The notes under the pieces were generated by a model. The model ran no database searches and was not told the DNA's origin. It was given only the letters and a program-made list of their open reading frames with translations. A stretch of 38,743 nucleotides of DNA from positions 176 to 38,918 of the forward strand of contig PLTC01000140.1 of the NCBI GenBank assembly GCA_003165295.1. Direction: 5' to 3'. The position numbers and the translations under genes are program-made. Origin of the DNA: Rhodospirillales bacterium (GTDB lineage: Bacteria > Pseudomonadota > Alphaproteobacteria > Azospirillales > Azospirillaceae). Below are positions 8,140 to 16,992 of this stretch, in pieces. Each line of letters begins with the position of its first letter. The stretch's first letter is position 1.

Positions 8140-9900
8140 TTATTCCTCCCGATACAACACCGTTGCAACCGTGGTCGCATTCGGCTTCGCTTCGAGCGTT
8201 TGGGACAGCAGGGGCGGCTGACCGGTGCCCATGGTGGCTTCGAGGGTGTAGAAGCCTGGGCGGACTCTGATGTCGTCGCCGGTCCAGGGGCGGGGACTGG
8301 CGGCGGGGTTCGCGGGAATCAGGCGCCAATGCAGGGCGGCGGCCTTGGCCGGGGCGATCGGAGCGCCGTCGGCGTTGATCACCCGGTGCCGGACCACGGG
8401 GGCGCAGAAGCGGTAGTTAACCGCCACGGTTTCATTACCGGCCACCTCGAAGTCCTGGGAGGTGATGGGCGCCAATCCCCACGACGCCGCGACCCGGTAT
8501 CGGCCCGGGGGCAGGGAAATGTCGAGGGCTCTGGCGCCCCGGTAGTGCTCGACGACCGAACCGGCGGGCTCGATCCGGTAAACCAGCAACTCGATCTCCC
8601 TTTGCAGGGCGTCGAGCTCAGCCGGCACATTCCAGCCGTCGATGGCGGCCGACACCATGAGGCGGCCGTTGGGTTGGTCCACCGTGAAGGTCACGGCGGC
8701 GTCCCCTTCAACTGCGAGGTGAACGTCCCGGAGTTGGGGCGGACCGCCATTGGCCTCCAGGGAAATCCGATAGTCTCCCGGTTCCAGGACCGCCTTCACG
8801 GCCCGTCCGGTCCCGCGGGCGGCGACGGAGCTGTCGGTGCGGCGGACCGTCCAACGCAGGCCGGTCTCGTTTGCCGCGCCGGTGCCGGCTGCGGTCATGG
8901 TCAGGTGGCTGGCCCCCAACTCCACCACCACCGGTTTGTTGTCGCCCGGGACCAGGTCCACCCATTGTTCATGGGGTGGGCCGTTGCTGCCCGACGCCGC
9001 CGTGACCACCAGCCGGTAATGCCCCGGCGGGACCTCGAAGACGCCGGTTCCGTCGCGGGTTGCGGGCGTCGCCGGCGACTCGGGTTCAGGGACAAGAGTC
9101 GCTTTGAGAACGCTGCCGCCGGCCGGTGGCACCGGCAGGTGCTGCGGGCCGACGATCGCGGACCAACCCAGCCGGGCCGGTGGCGGCGGCCGGTCAAGGC
9201 AGGTCGCGCTGCGCATCGCCGCGCGCAGGTCTTCCCGACTGTAGGCATCGAACAGCTTGCCATGGCTGCGCTGGGTGAAACAGGCGAGTTCCGGGAGCGA
9301 CTCGCGACTGGCCCGGAAGCCGATGATGTCCACCAACGCCACGGTTCCGGCAGCGGCGTAAGCCCCCGAGGCGCTGCAAGGATCCTTGCGGCAGGCGTCG
9401 GGCTCCTCCTTGCCGTCGGAGATCAGGACCACCTTGGCGTGATGAGGGCGGGCAAGGTCATTGGCGCGAAGCAAGGCATCGGTAATCGGGGTGGTGCCAA
9501 TGGGCAGCAACCGCTTCAACTGGTCATCGATCCGTGCCGCCACCGTGGATTTCGGGCCGCTGTCCACCACCGTTTCAATACTGTCACAAGAGCCCCGATT
9601 CCGGTGGCCGTAGGCGATGACGGCGATCTCCGTCCGGTCGGGAAGCTCCGAGACCAGACGGCGAAATTCATCCCGCAAAATTTCGTAACGGGTCCGGCTG
9701 ACGCCGTGATCGTCCACAGGCGCCCACATGCTGCGGGAATAATCGAGAACGAACACCAACGAAGAGGGCGGCCCGTCGCACCGTTCGTCGGCCCGTCCGA
9801 CGCCGCTTACCGCGGCGACCGCGACTCCGGCCAACATCGCGGCCATGCCCGACCGATGACGACGGCCGTTGCCGCCTTTCCCGGCCCGAATATCGTCCAT
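8140..9900 (-). CDS. Exported von Willebrand factor A domain protein with C-terminal beta-sandwich domains
   Basis: From the ATG at 9900 (TGATG overlap with the upstream stop, GGGAGG 6 nt before) it has 586 residues. An N-terminal signal segment (SGMAAMLAGVAVAAVSGVGRA) is followed by a vWA domain with a complete metal-ion-dependent adhesion site: DYSRSM in the first strand, GTTPITDAL for the Thr, and LISDGKEE for the second Asp. CRKDPCS and later single cysteines suggest disulfides. The remaining 350 residues are several repeats ending in PGxYR, such as VPPGHYRLVV, EPGDYRISLE and LPPGRYRVAA, the pattern of small carboxypeptidase-regulatory or Ig-like beta sandwiches. vWA domains bind protein partners through Mg2+. 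In operon I it follows the metal-site-deficient paralogue-like protein. Confidence 0.88.
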   Translation of the reverse strand: MDDIRAGKGGNGRRHRSGMAAMLAGVAVAAVSGVGRADERCDGPPSSLVFVLDYSRSMWAPVDDHGVSRTRYEILRDEFRRLVSELPDRTEIAVIAYGHRNRGSCDSIETVVDSGPKSTVAARIDDQLKRLLPIGTTPITDALLRANDLARPHHAKVVLISDGKEEPDACRKDPCSASGAYAAAGTVALVDIIGFRASRESLPELACFTQRSHGKLFDAYSREDLRAAMRSATCLDRPPPPARLGWSAIVGPQHLPVPPAGGSVLKATLVPEPESPATPATRDGTGVFEVPPGHYRLVVTAASGSNGPPHEQWVDLVPGDNKPVVVELGASHLTMTAAGTGAANETGLRWTVRRTDSSVAARGTGRAVKAVLEPGDYRISLEANGGPPQLRDVHLAVEGDAAVTFTVDQPNGRLMVSAAIDGWNVPAELDALQREIELLVYRIEPAGSVVEHYRGARALDISLPPGRYRVAASWGLAPITSQDFEVAGNETVAVNYRFCAPVVRHRVINADGAPIAPAKAAALHWRLIPANPAASPRPWTGDDIRVRPGFYTLEATMGTGQPPLLSQTLEAKPNATTVATVLYREE

Positions 9901-11111
9901 CACGGTCCTCCCTGGCAAATTTGCGCGGTCCGCTCGCCAAGGCCGGCCATCATGCCCGGGGTGGCCTTCGTGCCCGGATCGCCGCCGCCAGGCGCCGCGG
10001 CCAGGTGCCTGATGTCGGGCTGGTCAGCGCAGTGGCCGGGCATGACCTGAATGTCCTGAAGTTGCAGCGCCACCGAGCTTGGACGGGCCGCCGGCGGTGG
10101 CGGCGGCTCCGGCTTTGGCGGCCCGCCGCCGCCGCCATTCGGGGGGGCGGGAACCGGCGTCTGGGGCGCCGCCGCATGTTGCCCCGATGTCCCGTTGGCG
10201 CCGCCGCCGCTGCCCCCCGGATCGACGGGCACCATCGGTGCGACCGCCCCCGCGGATTGCGTCGAACAGGCGGGCAACTGCGTCGGTGATGCCGAGACGG
10301 CGCGGGTGGTGCAGGATCCGCTGAAGTCCGGTGGGTCGAAGCGAACCGGCTGAGCAGCATCCGGGCAGTCAAGTAGCCCCTGTCCCCGGAATATGACCTC
10401 AGGCTGGTTGTTCTGGCGCCTGCGAAGGTCTGCCAGCACGTCTAGGAAACGCAGCGTCTCGGGCGGAATGACCCGTCCCTGACCGGGGACCAGCACGGTA
10501 ATGTCCAACCGGAAGGGGCTGTCAACGATCTCCTTGAGCCGCGGATACCGCACTTCGGGGCCGGAAAAGCAGGGCGCCGTTGCGTAGTATTGATCGCCCG
10601 ACTTCACGTCATTGGACATGCTGTCGGTTACGATGTAAATTTTGATCGTTTTGGCCTGTTCCAGCGCCATCGGCGTCAGCGTCGTTTTTATCTGATCAAA
10701 GTAGCTGTGATGGTGCTCAATCGCCAAGGCGATCGCGTACAGCAGCTCAAGCTCAGTACGTCTATCATGAAGAGAAATTCGCGCCTCAAGTGCGCGCATT
10801 CTCTGCATCGTGTCCGCGACGAATTGTTCAGGCGCTTGCGCCTCGTCCTTAACAAAGGAATTCCCGGTGGTCCAACTGATGATCTGAAAGGAGTTCGAGC
10901 GCGGCAGGTGCCGCGCCAACGCAACGAACGATTGAAAGTTCTGATCCCTGGCCAGGACGTCGGGCGGAGTCTCCAGGTGGAACAGGGATCCGTTAACGAT
11001 TATCGCCTGGCCGAACCATTCCTGTGCCCGGCAGGGATTGCAGAGCCACGGCGCCATCACCACCAGCACGGAGAATATCACCGCGACAGAAAGCAGGGGA
11101 CCTTGCCGCAT
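9900..11111 (-). CDS. Exported protein with vWA-like fold lacking the metal site and proline-rich tail
   Basis: It is read as 403 residues from the ATG at 11111 (GAGGG 5 nt upstream; ATG 11114 is the neighbour alternative). Signal peptide is LLSVAVIFSVLVVMAPWLCN with cleavage near CRAQ. Residues about 30-240 alternate strands and helices in vWA order: strand AIIVNGSLFHL, helix FQSFVALARHLP, strand FQIISWTTG, a long helix block, strand IKIYIVTDSMSND, then LDITVLVPGQG and a helix. The first-strand DxSxS is absent, so no canonical metal site is expected (inference). After that comes a low-complexity Gly/Pro linker (PKPEPPPPPAARPS). The last 60 residues contain CADQ and QICQ, a possible disulfide. 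It is the first gene of operon I and overlaps the intact vWA gene by one base, consistent with a pair acting together. Confidence 0.65.
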   Translation of the reverse strand: MRQGPLLSVAVIFSVLVVMAPWLCNPCRAQEWFGQAIIVNGSLFHLETPPDVLARDQNFQSFVALARHLPRSNSFQIISWTTGNSFVKDEAQAPEQFVADTMQRMRALEARISLHDRRTELELLYAIALAIEHHHSYFDQIKTTLTPMALEQAKTIKIYIVTDSMSNDVKSGDQYYATAPCFSGPEVRYPRLKEIVDSPFRLDITVLVPGQGRVIPPETLRFLDVLADLRRRQNNQPEVIFRGQGLLDCPDAAQPVRFDPPDFSGSCTTRAVSASPTQLPACSTQSAGAVAPMVPVDPGGSGGGANGTSGQHAAAPQTPVPAPPNGGGGGPPKPEPPPPPAARPSSVALQLQDIQVMPGHCADQPDIRHLAAAPGGGDPGTKATPGMMAGLGERTAQICQGGP

Positions 11112-11123
11112 CATCACCCTCAA

Positions 11124-11473
11124 TCATCTACATCTCTGATGTGCGCCCCACACCTGGCCACGCCGTTTAAACCGATACCGGGGCTCCGTGCCCGGAACGA
11201 CCGTCACTTCTCTAATAGCTACCATTGAGAAAACGCGATCGGCAAGAGTTATGACTTATAATATCGCCTTATCAGACCAAGCATGCATATGCATGCCTTG
11301 AATAATCAGACGAAGCCATTGATTAGACCCGCGCCGCTCGATCAGCGCTTCAATCAGCGCCGGGATTATAGTATCGCTGTTGGGCTGACGGCACGATCGG
11401 TTTGGCAGGATCCAACCGGCGCGCTTGGATGGCGATGCGTTGCGGACCGTGCCGTCAATGAGGAGATCGGACC
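11124..11473. promoter_or_regulatory. Divergent promoter region of operons I and II
   Basis: These 350 nt carry no gene and separate two divergent transcription units. They are AT-rich between 11215 and 11310. A perfect TATAAT lies at 11257-11262 (plus) without a good -35. A second -10-like TATAGT is at 11367-11372. A 16-bp palindrome is at 11281-11296. Direct repeats ATCAGACCAAGC (11271-11282), ATCAGACGAAGC (11305-11316), and ATCAGCGC twice (11341-11348, 11353-11360) follow the same start word. The weak -35 elements suggest that an activator is needed. Confidence 0.6.
11281..11296. promoter_or_regulatory. Perfect 16-bp palindrome, candidate operator
   Basis: GCATGCATATGCATGC reads identically on both strands and lies about 19 nt downstream of the TATAAT at 11257-11262, where a regulator could control the start of operon II and block or activate operon I. 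Twelve of its first 13 bases recur at 35706-35718 in the promoter region upstream of operon III. No regulator gene sits beside it; the LysR gene at 37734 is the only transcription factor in the window and has no evident link. Confidence 0.5.
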
Positions 11474-14400
11474 ATGCTGGGTGATGAATTTCGACCTACT
11501 TTGCTGGTCGGTGTCGGCGGCACCGGGTGCGTCATTGCCGAAGAGGTGTATGCTACGGCGTTGTCAATGGGGGCCAACCGCGGCGGTAAAATAGCGGTGA
11601 TCGGCATCGACACCGACGAAAACGACATGCGGCGCCTGAGTGACCTCGACAAGCGGCAGCAAATTCGCTTCAGTTCCTCCGAAACCATTTCCCGCCTGAT
11701 CACCCAGCTCCGTGATTACCTGTCGGGATGGTTCGTCGATGAGGAGACGCTGCCGGCGGAAATCCGCTCCATGACCTTACTTGATGGCGCGATGCAAATA
11801 CGAATGCTGACCCAACTGGCACTTTACGACGCGGTGCTGCGCAGTCAATTTGTCGATAAGATGGAACGGGCGGTTGCCCAACTGGGCCTCCTGGACAGCC
11901 GCGAAGTTCAAAGCGGCGGCATTAATATTATGATGGTCGGTTCCCTTGCCGGGGCGACCGGTAGCGGTTCATTCCTGCAAATTGCGCTGCTGTTGCGTGA
12001 CATTTGCCAGCGCCGTCGCCTCGAAGGCGCCATTCGAGCGATTTTTCTGCTCCCCGACGTCTTCGTCCGTGGCGCGAATCTGCCCGCCGAACAGATAGAA
12101 AATATCTATGCCAACGGCTATGCCAGCATCAAAGAACTGAATGCCGTTAATCTGAAGGTTACGGGGCGGATTGACCGTGGCGACTTCGAGTACCAGTTTG
12201 CGCCCGGATACCCGTTGCGTCGGGACGCAATGCCGTTCAACAGCGTCACGTTCATCGACTGGGAGAATTTAACCGGCGGCAATCTTGGACGAAATATTGT
12301 TTATTATCGGAAAATGACCGCCCGGGCGGTCTATCTTCAACTGTTCAGTCCGATCGGCCAACGCCTTCAAAGTGTTACCGTTAATGATGCCCGAGCTAAA
12401 ATGGCGGCGGCGGCCGCCGGCAGTACCGAAATTTACTCGGGCGTCGGCGTCAGCGCCGTCGTCTACCCGGCTGAGGGAATAAAAAACTATCTCAGTCGCC
12501 AACTGGCCCTGATCAGTCTTTCCGGCGATTGGTTGCGACTGGATTCGTTATTTATTGATCGGGTCCGTCGTTATAATGACGATAAGGCCGCGGGAAATCT
12601 CTCGGTCAGGGCGCCCGTTCGCGGTCTCAGCTACGTCGAGGATTTGGAGCGGTTGTCGAAGGACAGGGTATTATTCTTTCGGGATATCTTCGATAAGAGC
12701 AACCATGAAATCGAAATGAAAACGGGTGAGCGCGAGTTGCGGCCATTTCATATCGATTATCTTGACTCCCTGCTCGAAAAAATTTCTTTTGATTTCTGGG
12801 ACGCCAACGATGACCTGAAAGCAATCGCGGAATTACTGAAGAAGCCGCTGGTCGATGACAACCTTAAGAACACCAAGACGTTGGCAGAAACCACTCAGCG
12901 CTGCGAACGTCAACTGGACCGTAGTTTGACCATACTTGAATCGGCGCTGCGAACAAAGCCGATCGACCTGTTTTTTAATCTCCAATCGGCGGGGGAGTCG
13001 GGGAGCGAGGCGGAGTGGAAAATCCATAATATACAAGCCCACGTCATTGCCGGCGGCCCTCATCTGGTGCAGGTACGCTATTTTCTGTACAAGGCGTTGG
13101 CGGAACTCGAACGCCGACTGGCTGGCCTGTCGGTCAAGGTGGCGCGTGACCAGCTCTTTAAAGTGGCAAACGCCTTCCGGCGTGACCCCGATGAAATGGA
13201 GAGTCCGACCAGTCGCGGAGCCCCCGAGGTGTTGGAGGAGGCGCGCAACGCCGTCAATCCCGGCCTGTGGAAGGCTATGTGGGCGGGCGATGGCGGCTTT
13301 CGGATAAAATATACCAGCTATTACAATTCTTCATTGCGGGGCCTGCTGGCCTATGTTGAGACCTCTGTCCGCAGCACGGTGCTGACCGCGTTGCGGGACG
13401 AGCTTGAATCGTTAACCCGTGAAGTTGAAGGCGTGTTCCAGACTCTGGCGGATTTTCGGGATCGGCTGGCGGCAGATGTTGAGCGACTGGAAGCGGAACA
13501 TGAGAGAGGTGCAGGCACCTTCGACGGGAATGTCTTTGTCTGCGCCACCAAGATCTGCAAGAAGTCCCTGTGGAAGGAACTCTCCGAAGCAACTACCGGA
13601 CTGGGACTGTCGTCGCAGGCCAATCGGACGCTGGCGGATGCTGTTTATCGGATATATCGCGACAAGCAGCGCAAGAAGGCGAATAAATCGGCAGGTGAGC
13701 TTCGAGATTTGTTGGAACGGGCGATTTTCGTTGATTTCGCCGGTAGGGCTCTGGCCAATTTTGTTTCGTTTCACGACTTTAGCGTGATTCGCGCGGTACA
13801 AAAGGAGGCCGAGATCGAGGGCGGTGACTGGTTGGACCGACTGCGCCATGCGGTGGATGTCGCCGGCAGCCAGTCCGAACCGTTCCTGCCCTTGCTGTCA
13901 CGCGATGCCGGACAACGAATTATGTTTTGGGCGATTCATCCAGATACGCGCGTTGATGTCGGTGATGATCGTCAATTTGATCAATTGTTCACCGCCAACC
14001 AGGGAGAAAGCCCGTTGGTCCTTGAAGAATTTTCCAGGCAGGAACTCTTGTGCATGAATACAAGGGTCAATCTCAATCTTCGTGAGTTACAAAAACTCTA
14101 TCCCGGCGAGACTCGGAACGGAATGGCGGTGATGCGTCCCGGAATTTACTACAACGCATATAAAAATATGACAGATGCCATTGCAGCCGCCGAGCTGAAA
14201 GATCCACGGCGGCCAAAATCTCGATATTTCACTCCTCATGTGCATAAGGACTGGCACAGGCCGGGCGCGATACCGGAAATATTTGCAGAACTTGATGATA
14301 ACATTAGAGACAAAACGTATCAATCCTTTGTTGCCGGGTTGGCCATCGGGGTGCTCCTTAAGGCCATGCACTACGGCAAAGAGCGGACGCTGGTCCGAAC

Positions 14401-14920
14401 CACCGGCCAGGCGGTTCCGAATCCGATTGAGCGCGCGCTCTGCGAGAGCCACGATGATTGGGAGATTCTGAACGCCCTGAGCCGGCGGCCGGAGCTGGTG
14501 TCGGCGGTTCTCGAGGTTTGGCAGGCGACAACCAAGGACGCCCCACAACCTTCGGCCGATCGCGACGCATGGTTTGACGCCTTGCCCGCCGTGACCGCTC
14601 TGTTGCGGGACGGCCACGGGCTGCTCCGGCAGCTTCTGGCCATCGGCGCGATTCGAACCAATGAGCACGAACGCGACGCCGATGTCCGCGGCGCGGTCAA
14701 GGCGTTCGCCATTCTGTTGGCGGGTCTGGTCGACCTCTATCGGGGAGACCTGGCGGTCGAAGGGCGCAGAGGGGTGAAGACGCAGCTGCTCGAGACCGCT
14801 CGGGACCAGGCCTTCGCCGGCCTGACCGGCACCGCCATCCGCCCGGAAACCGTAACGACCCTCAAGACGGTGTTCGAAGGCGGTCTTGCCGATTTTCGCG
14901 GTGATCATCGTTATTTCTAG
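11474..14920 (+). CDS. FtsZ/tubulin-superfamily GTPase-like protein with long C-terminal extension (Tubulin_2-like)
   Basis: The protein has 1148 residues; the ATG at 11474 has GAGGAG 8 nt upstream. The N-terminus has the tubulin-type nucleotide fold: strand TLLVGVGGTGCVIAEEV (9-25, glycine-rich loop 1), IAVIGIDTDEND (40-51, strand and ribose-contact region), and the tubulin signature loop in the form MVGSLAGATGSGSFLQIA (154-171), matching the G-T-G-S/T-G pattern of loop T4. A conserved later helix region begins NGYASIKELNAVNL. There is no signal peptide or TM, so it is cytoplasmic. Residues about 380-1148 are mostly helical with no recognised domain; this makes it about three times the size of FtsZ. 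It heads operon II, followed by two membrane proteins that could anchor a filament. Family assignment is by motif; GTP binding and polymerisation are inferred. Confidence 0.8.
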   Translation: MLGDEFRPTLLVGVGGTGCVIAEEVYATALSMGANRGGKIAVIGIDTDENDMRRLSDLDKRQQIRFSSSETISRLITQLRDYLSGWFVDEETLPAEIRSMTLLDGAMQIRMLTQLALYDAVLRSQFVDKMERAVAQLGLLDSREVQSGGINIMMVGSLAGATGSGSFLQIALLLRDICQRRRLEGAIRAIFLLPDVFVRGANLPAEQIENIYANGYASIKELNAVNLKVTGRIDRGDFEYQFAPGYPLRRDAMPFNSVTFIDWENLTGGNLGRNIVYYRKMTARAVYLQLFSPIGQRLQSVTVNDARAKMAAAAAGSTEIYSGVGVSAVVYPAEGIKNYLSRQLALISLSGDWLRLDSLFIDRVRRYNDDKAAGNLSVRAPVRGLSYVEDLERLSKDRVLFFRDIFDKSNHEIEMKTGERELRPFHIDYLDSLLEKISFDFWDANDDLKAIAELLKKPLVDDNLKNTKTLAETTQRCERQLDRSLTILESALRTKPIDLFFNLQSAGESGSEAEWKIHNIQAHVIAGGPHLVQVRYFLYKALAELERRLAGLSVKVARDQLFKVANAFRRDPDEMESPTSRGAPEVLEEARNAVNPGLWKAMWAGDGGFRIKYTSYYNSSLRGLLAYVETSVRSTVLTALRDELESLTREVEGVFQTLADFRDRLAADVERLEAEHERGAGTFDGNVFVCATKICKKSLWKELSEATTGLGLSSQANRTLADAVYRIYRDKQRKKANKSAGELRDLLERAIFVDFAGRALANFVSFHDFSVIRAVQKEAEIEGGDWLDRLRHAVDVAGSQSEPFLPLLSRDAGQRIMFWAIHPDTRVDVGDDRQFDQLFTANQGESPLVLEEFSRQELLCMNTRVNLNLRELQKLYPGETRNGMAVMRPGIYYNAYKNMTDAIAAAELKDPRRPKSRYFTPHVHKDWHRPGAIPEIFAELDDNIRDKTYQSFVAGLAIGVLLKAMHYGKERTLVRTTGQAVPNPIERALCESHDDWEILNALSRRPELVSAVLEVWQATTKDAPQPSADRDAWFDALPAVTALLRDGHGLLRQLLAIGAIRTNEHERDADVRGAVKAFAILLAGLVDLYRGDLAVEGRRGVKTQLLETARDQAFAGLTGTAIRPETVTTLKTVFEGGLADFRGDHRYF

Positions 14921-14949
14921 GCTGGTCATTCCTGCCGCGGGAGGTGCGC

Positions 14950-16992
14950 TTGCGACCCAAAGTACTGGTCATAAATTTCGATCCCAGCTGGGACTTTTCG
15001 TCGTTGGTGCGGACCCGGGCACTTAATCTCTATCGGAGGAGTCAGAACATCGAGTTCTGGAATGCCTGCTGGCGAGAGTCCCGGGACGCCGGGTTGGATG
15101 CGAAAATCTGGGGAAGTTGGCCACGGTCCTATCACGGTAACCATGACGCGCTGCTCGCCGATGCCCGGGACGAGGTAACGCAACTGGCAAAGGACAGCAG
15201 ACTGAGCCTGGTCCTGATAGTTTTGGTCGGGGATCCCGAACACCTGCGGGGCGCGACGGGCGAAAACAGAGAGGATATTCTGCAACGGCTCCAACAATTC
15301 AGTGCCGACGATCCGCTTTCCGAGACGAGGATTCTGAGGATTTTGGTTGTCAGGGCGTGGCCGTCGGCAGGCAATGACCAGCAGTGGCTGCGCCGGTATC
15401 ACAACAGAGGTTCGGTTCATTGCACTGCCTATATTTCGATGGTCGCCGAAAGTCGGCAGCGCGAGGAATTGGCGCCTTCGAGTAACTTTGACGGTCTGCG
15501 GCTGCTGGTTGATCTCGCGCGGGACGGCGAAGGTTGGAGACGGTTGCGTCTCGGCATCTGGCCCCGGGCGGTCATTGGCAGTCTGTGGCTTCAAACCGAT
15601 GCCTTGTGCGACGCGCGGGTGGCATCGACGCTGTGCTGTCAGCGGTTGCGGCAATTGATCACCCATTCGGTCGAGACCTTCCAGGATCAAGGCGCATTAC
15701 CCAGAAGCATCGGAGCCGATGACGGCGGGCGCCCGTGGGGCGGCGAACTGGGCGAGTTGGAGGCCAATGTCGACACGGTAATCAAGGACATTGATGCCGC
15801 GGTCGTCAAGCCGGGAGAGTTTTACGGCGCCGAATTTTATCAGCCATGGCTTGACATCGGCATCGTATTCTATAACCGGAGACAAAAGCAAAAGTTTGAT
15901 CACTGGATATTGGAAATTGCGCAGGGCTTCGACCGCAAGCAGCGCGAGGTCGTCAATCAGCTACCCCGAGAGTTGGCGCGCACCGACGAGGAATTTGAGA
16001 AATTTGAGCAAAAGATACTTGAGATGACGCGAAGCCTGTCGGCTTCCAACCTTGGCCGGCCGGCTGATGCCATTGGCCGAATTGGAACCCTGATCGACCG
16101 GCTCGATCGCCGGCGGAGGGAGTTTGTCGACGCCGCGGAGCACTCCCGGCGTTCGGCGCCTCCGCCCGAGCCAGGGGTCGAACGGGGCGGTTCCGGGCTG
16201 GGTCGGCGACCGCCGCGGGACACCCGGGCGGAGGACATATTGCCCGGCCAGGGCAAATGGAAAGACGCCATAATGGCCGCCTGCGAGGCATTTCAGGACC
16301 TGCCCCACCGGGCCGGGACCGCTGTGCTGTTTCTGGGTTCGCTGGTGGTCGCCATTGCGCCGCCGGTGGCCTATAACCTGCCCTGCCTGTGGGCCTTGGC
16401 CCGGGGCAACAGTTGCGCTTATCCGCTAAGTTACCTGGAAATTCATTCGGCCATCGTCGCCGCTCTGATGGCGTGGTGGGGGCTCGCCCTGGTTGCGGCT
16501 CTGTATTTTGCAGGCAGGCGGTTTCGTGCCTGCGTTGCCAATGTCGAGCAAAGCGCGAAAGTATTGGATAAGCAACTCCGCGGCTGGTATCAATCGTGTT
16601 TTCGCTATTCGAGGGAATGCCTGGCTGCGAGCTGGCTCGGAATGGTCAGGGCCTGGCTGTCGGCGCTTCGGCAGGACGTCATCGATTCGGAAGGATTCCA
16701 GTGGCACTTCGATCATTACTTAAATAGCCGGCCGGAAGGAGACCTGACCGAAGCAGAGTATGACGTGGTCGCGGAGTTTCATGGAATTATGAGGCGAATC
16801 AGCCGGTCGCGCTGGCTGCAGGAGATCTTGTTGCGTTGCCGGGACGATGCCAGTCCGGGAGAGGCGGTGATTGTGTTTATCGACGAGGGCTGGGAGCTGC
16901 GATTTGAGTCCAATCATTACCGAGAGACCGTTGAGCTGGCGGCCAGGAAGTTCGTGTGGTCAAATGACCGGGCCAACGGAGGGCAATCGTGA
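14950..16992 (+). CDS. Two-TM protein with N-terminal alpha/beta domain, partner of the tubulin-like protein
   Basis: Not recognised by family. I place the start at TTG 14950 because GGAGG (14940-14944) lies 5 nt before it; the GTG at 14944 overlaps that ribosome site and is the alternative. The product is 680 residues. The first 230 residues are alpha/beta (VLVINFDPSW, LSLVLIVLVGDPEHL, ILRILVVRAW) with no obvious P-loop. Residues about 300-395 form a charged coiled-coil-like stretch (RTDEEFEKFEQKILEM), then a Pro/Arg linker. Two TM helices at about 455-478 and 500-522 bracket a loop with two cysteines, so both ends are probably cytoplasmic. It starts about 30 nt after the tubulin-like gene and ends overlapping the next gene by one base, so tight coupling is expected. 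A membrane receptor or regulator for the tubulin-like filament is a plausible role (inference). Confidence 0.72.
   Translation: MRPKVLVINFDPSWDFSSLVRTRALNLYRRSQNIEFWNACWRESRDAGLDAKIWGSWPRSYHGNHDALLADARDEVTQLAKDSRLSLVLIVLVGDPEHLRGATGENREDILQRLQQFSADDPLSETRILRILVVRAWPSAGNDQQWLRRYHNRGSVHCTAYISMVAESRQREELAPSSNFDGLRLLVDLARDGEGWRRLRLGIWPRAVIGSLWLQTDALCDARVASTLCCQRLRQLITHSVETFQDQGALPRSIGADDGGRPWGGELGELEANVDTVIKDIDAAVVKPGEFYGAEFYQPWLDIGIVFYNRRQKQKFDHWILEIAQGFDRKQREVVNQLPRELARTDEEFEKFEQKILEMTRSLSASNLGRPADAIGRIGTLIDRLDRRRREFVDAAEHSRRSAPPPEPGVERGGSGLGRRPPRDTRAEDILPGQGKWKDAIMAACEAFQDLPHRAGTAVLFLGSLVVAIAPPVAYNLPCLWALARGNSCAYPLSYLEIHSAIVAALMAWWGLALVAALYFAGRRFRACVANVEQSAKVLDKQLRGWYQSCFRYSRECLAASWLGMVRAWLSALRQDVIDSEGFQWHFDHYLNSRPEGDLTEAEYDVVAEFHGIMRRISRSRWLQEILLRCRDDASPGEAVIVFIDEGWELRFESNHYRETVELAARKFVWSNDRANGGQS

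Noticed and set aside
8200-10050. Plus-strand open frame of 616 codons opposite the vWA gene
   Set aside because: The minus strand has the intact MIDAS motif, signal peptide and a good ribosome site. The plus frame is low-complexity Gly/Arg/His with no motif.
11257-11262. Perfect TATAAT in the divergent promoter region as a complete promoter
   Set aside because: No acceptable -35 at 16-18 nt spacing; TTGAGA at 11225 would need a 26-nt spacer. Kept only as part of a regulatory region.
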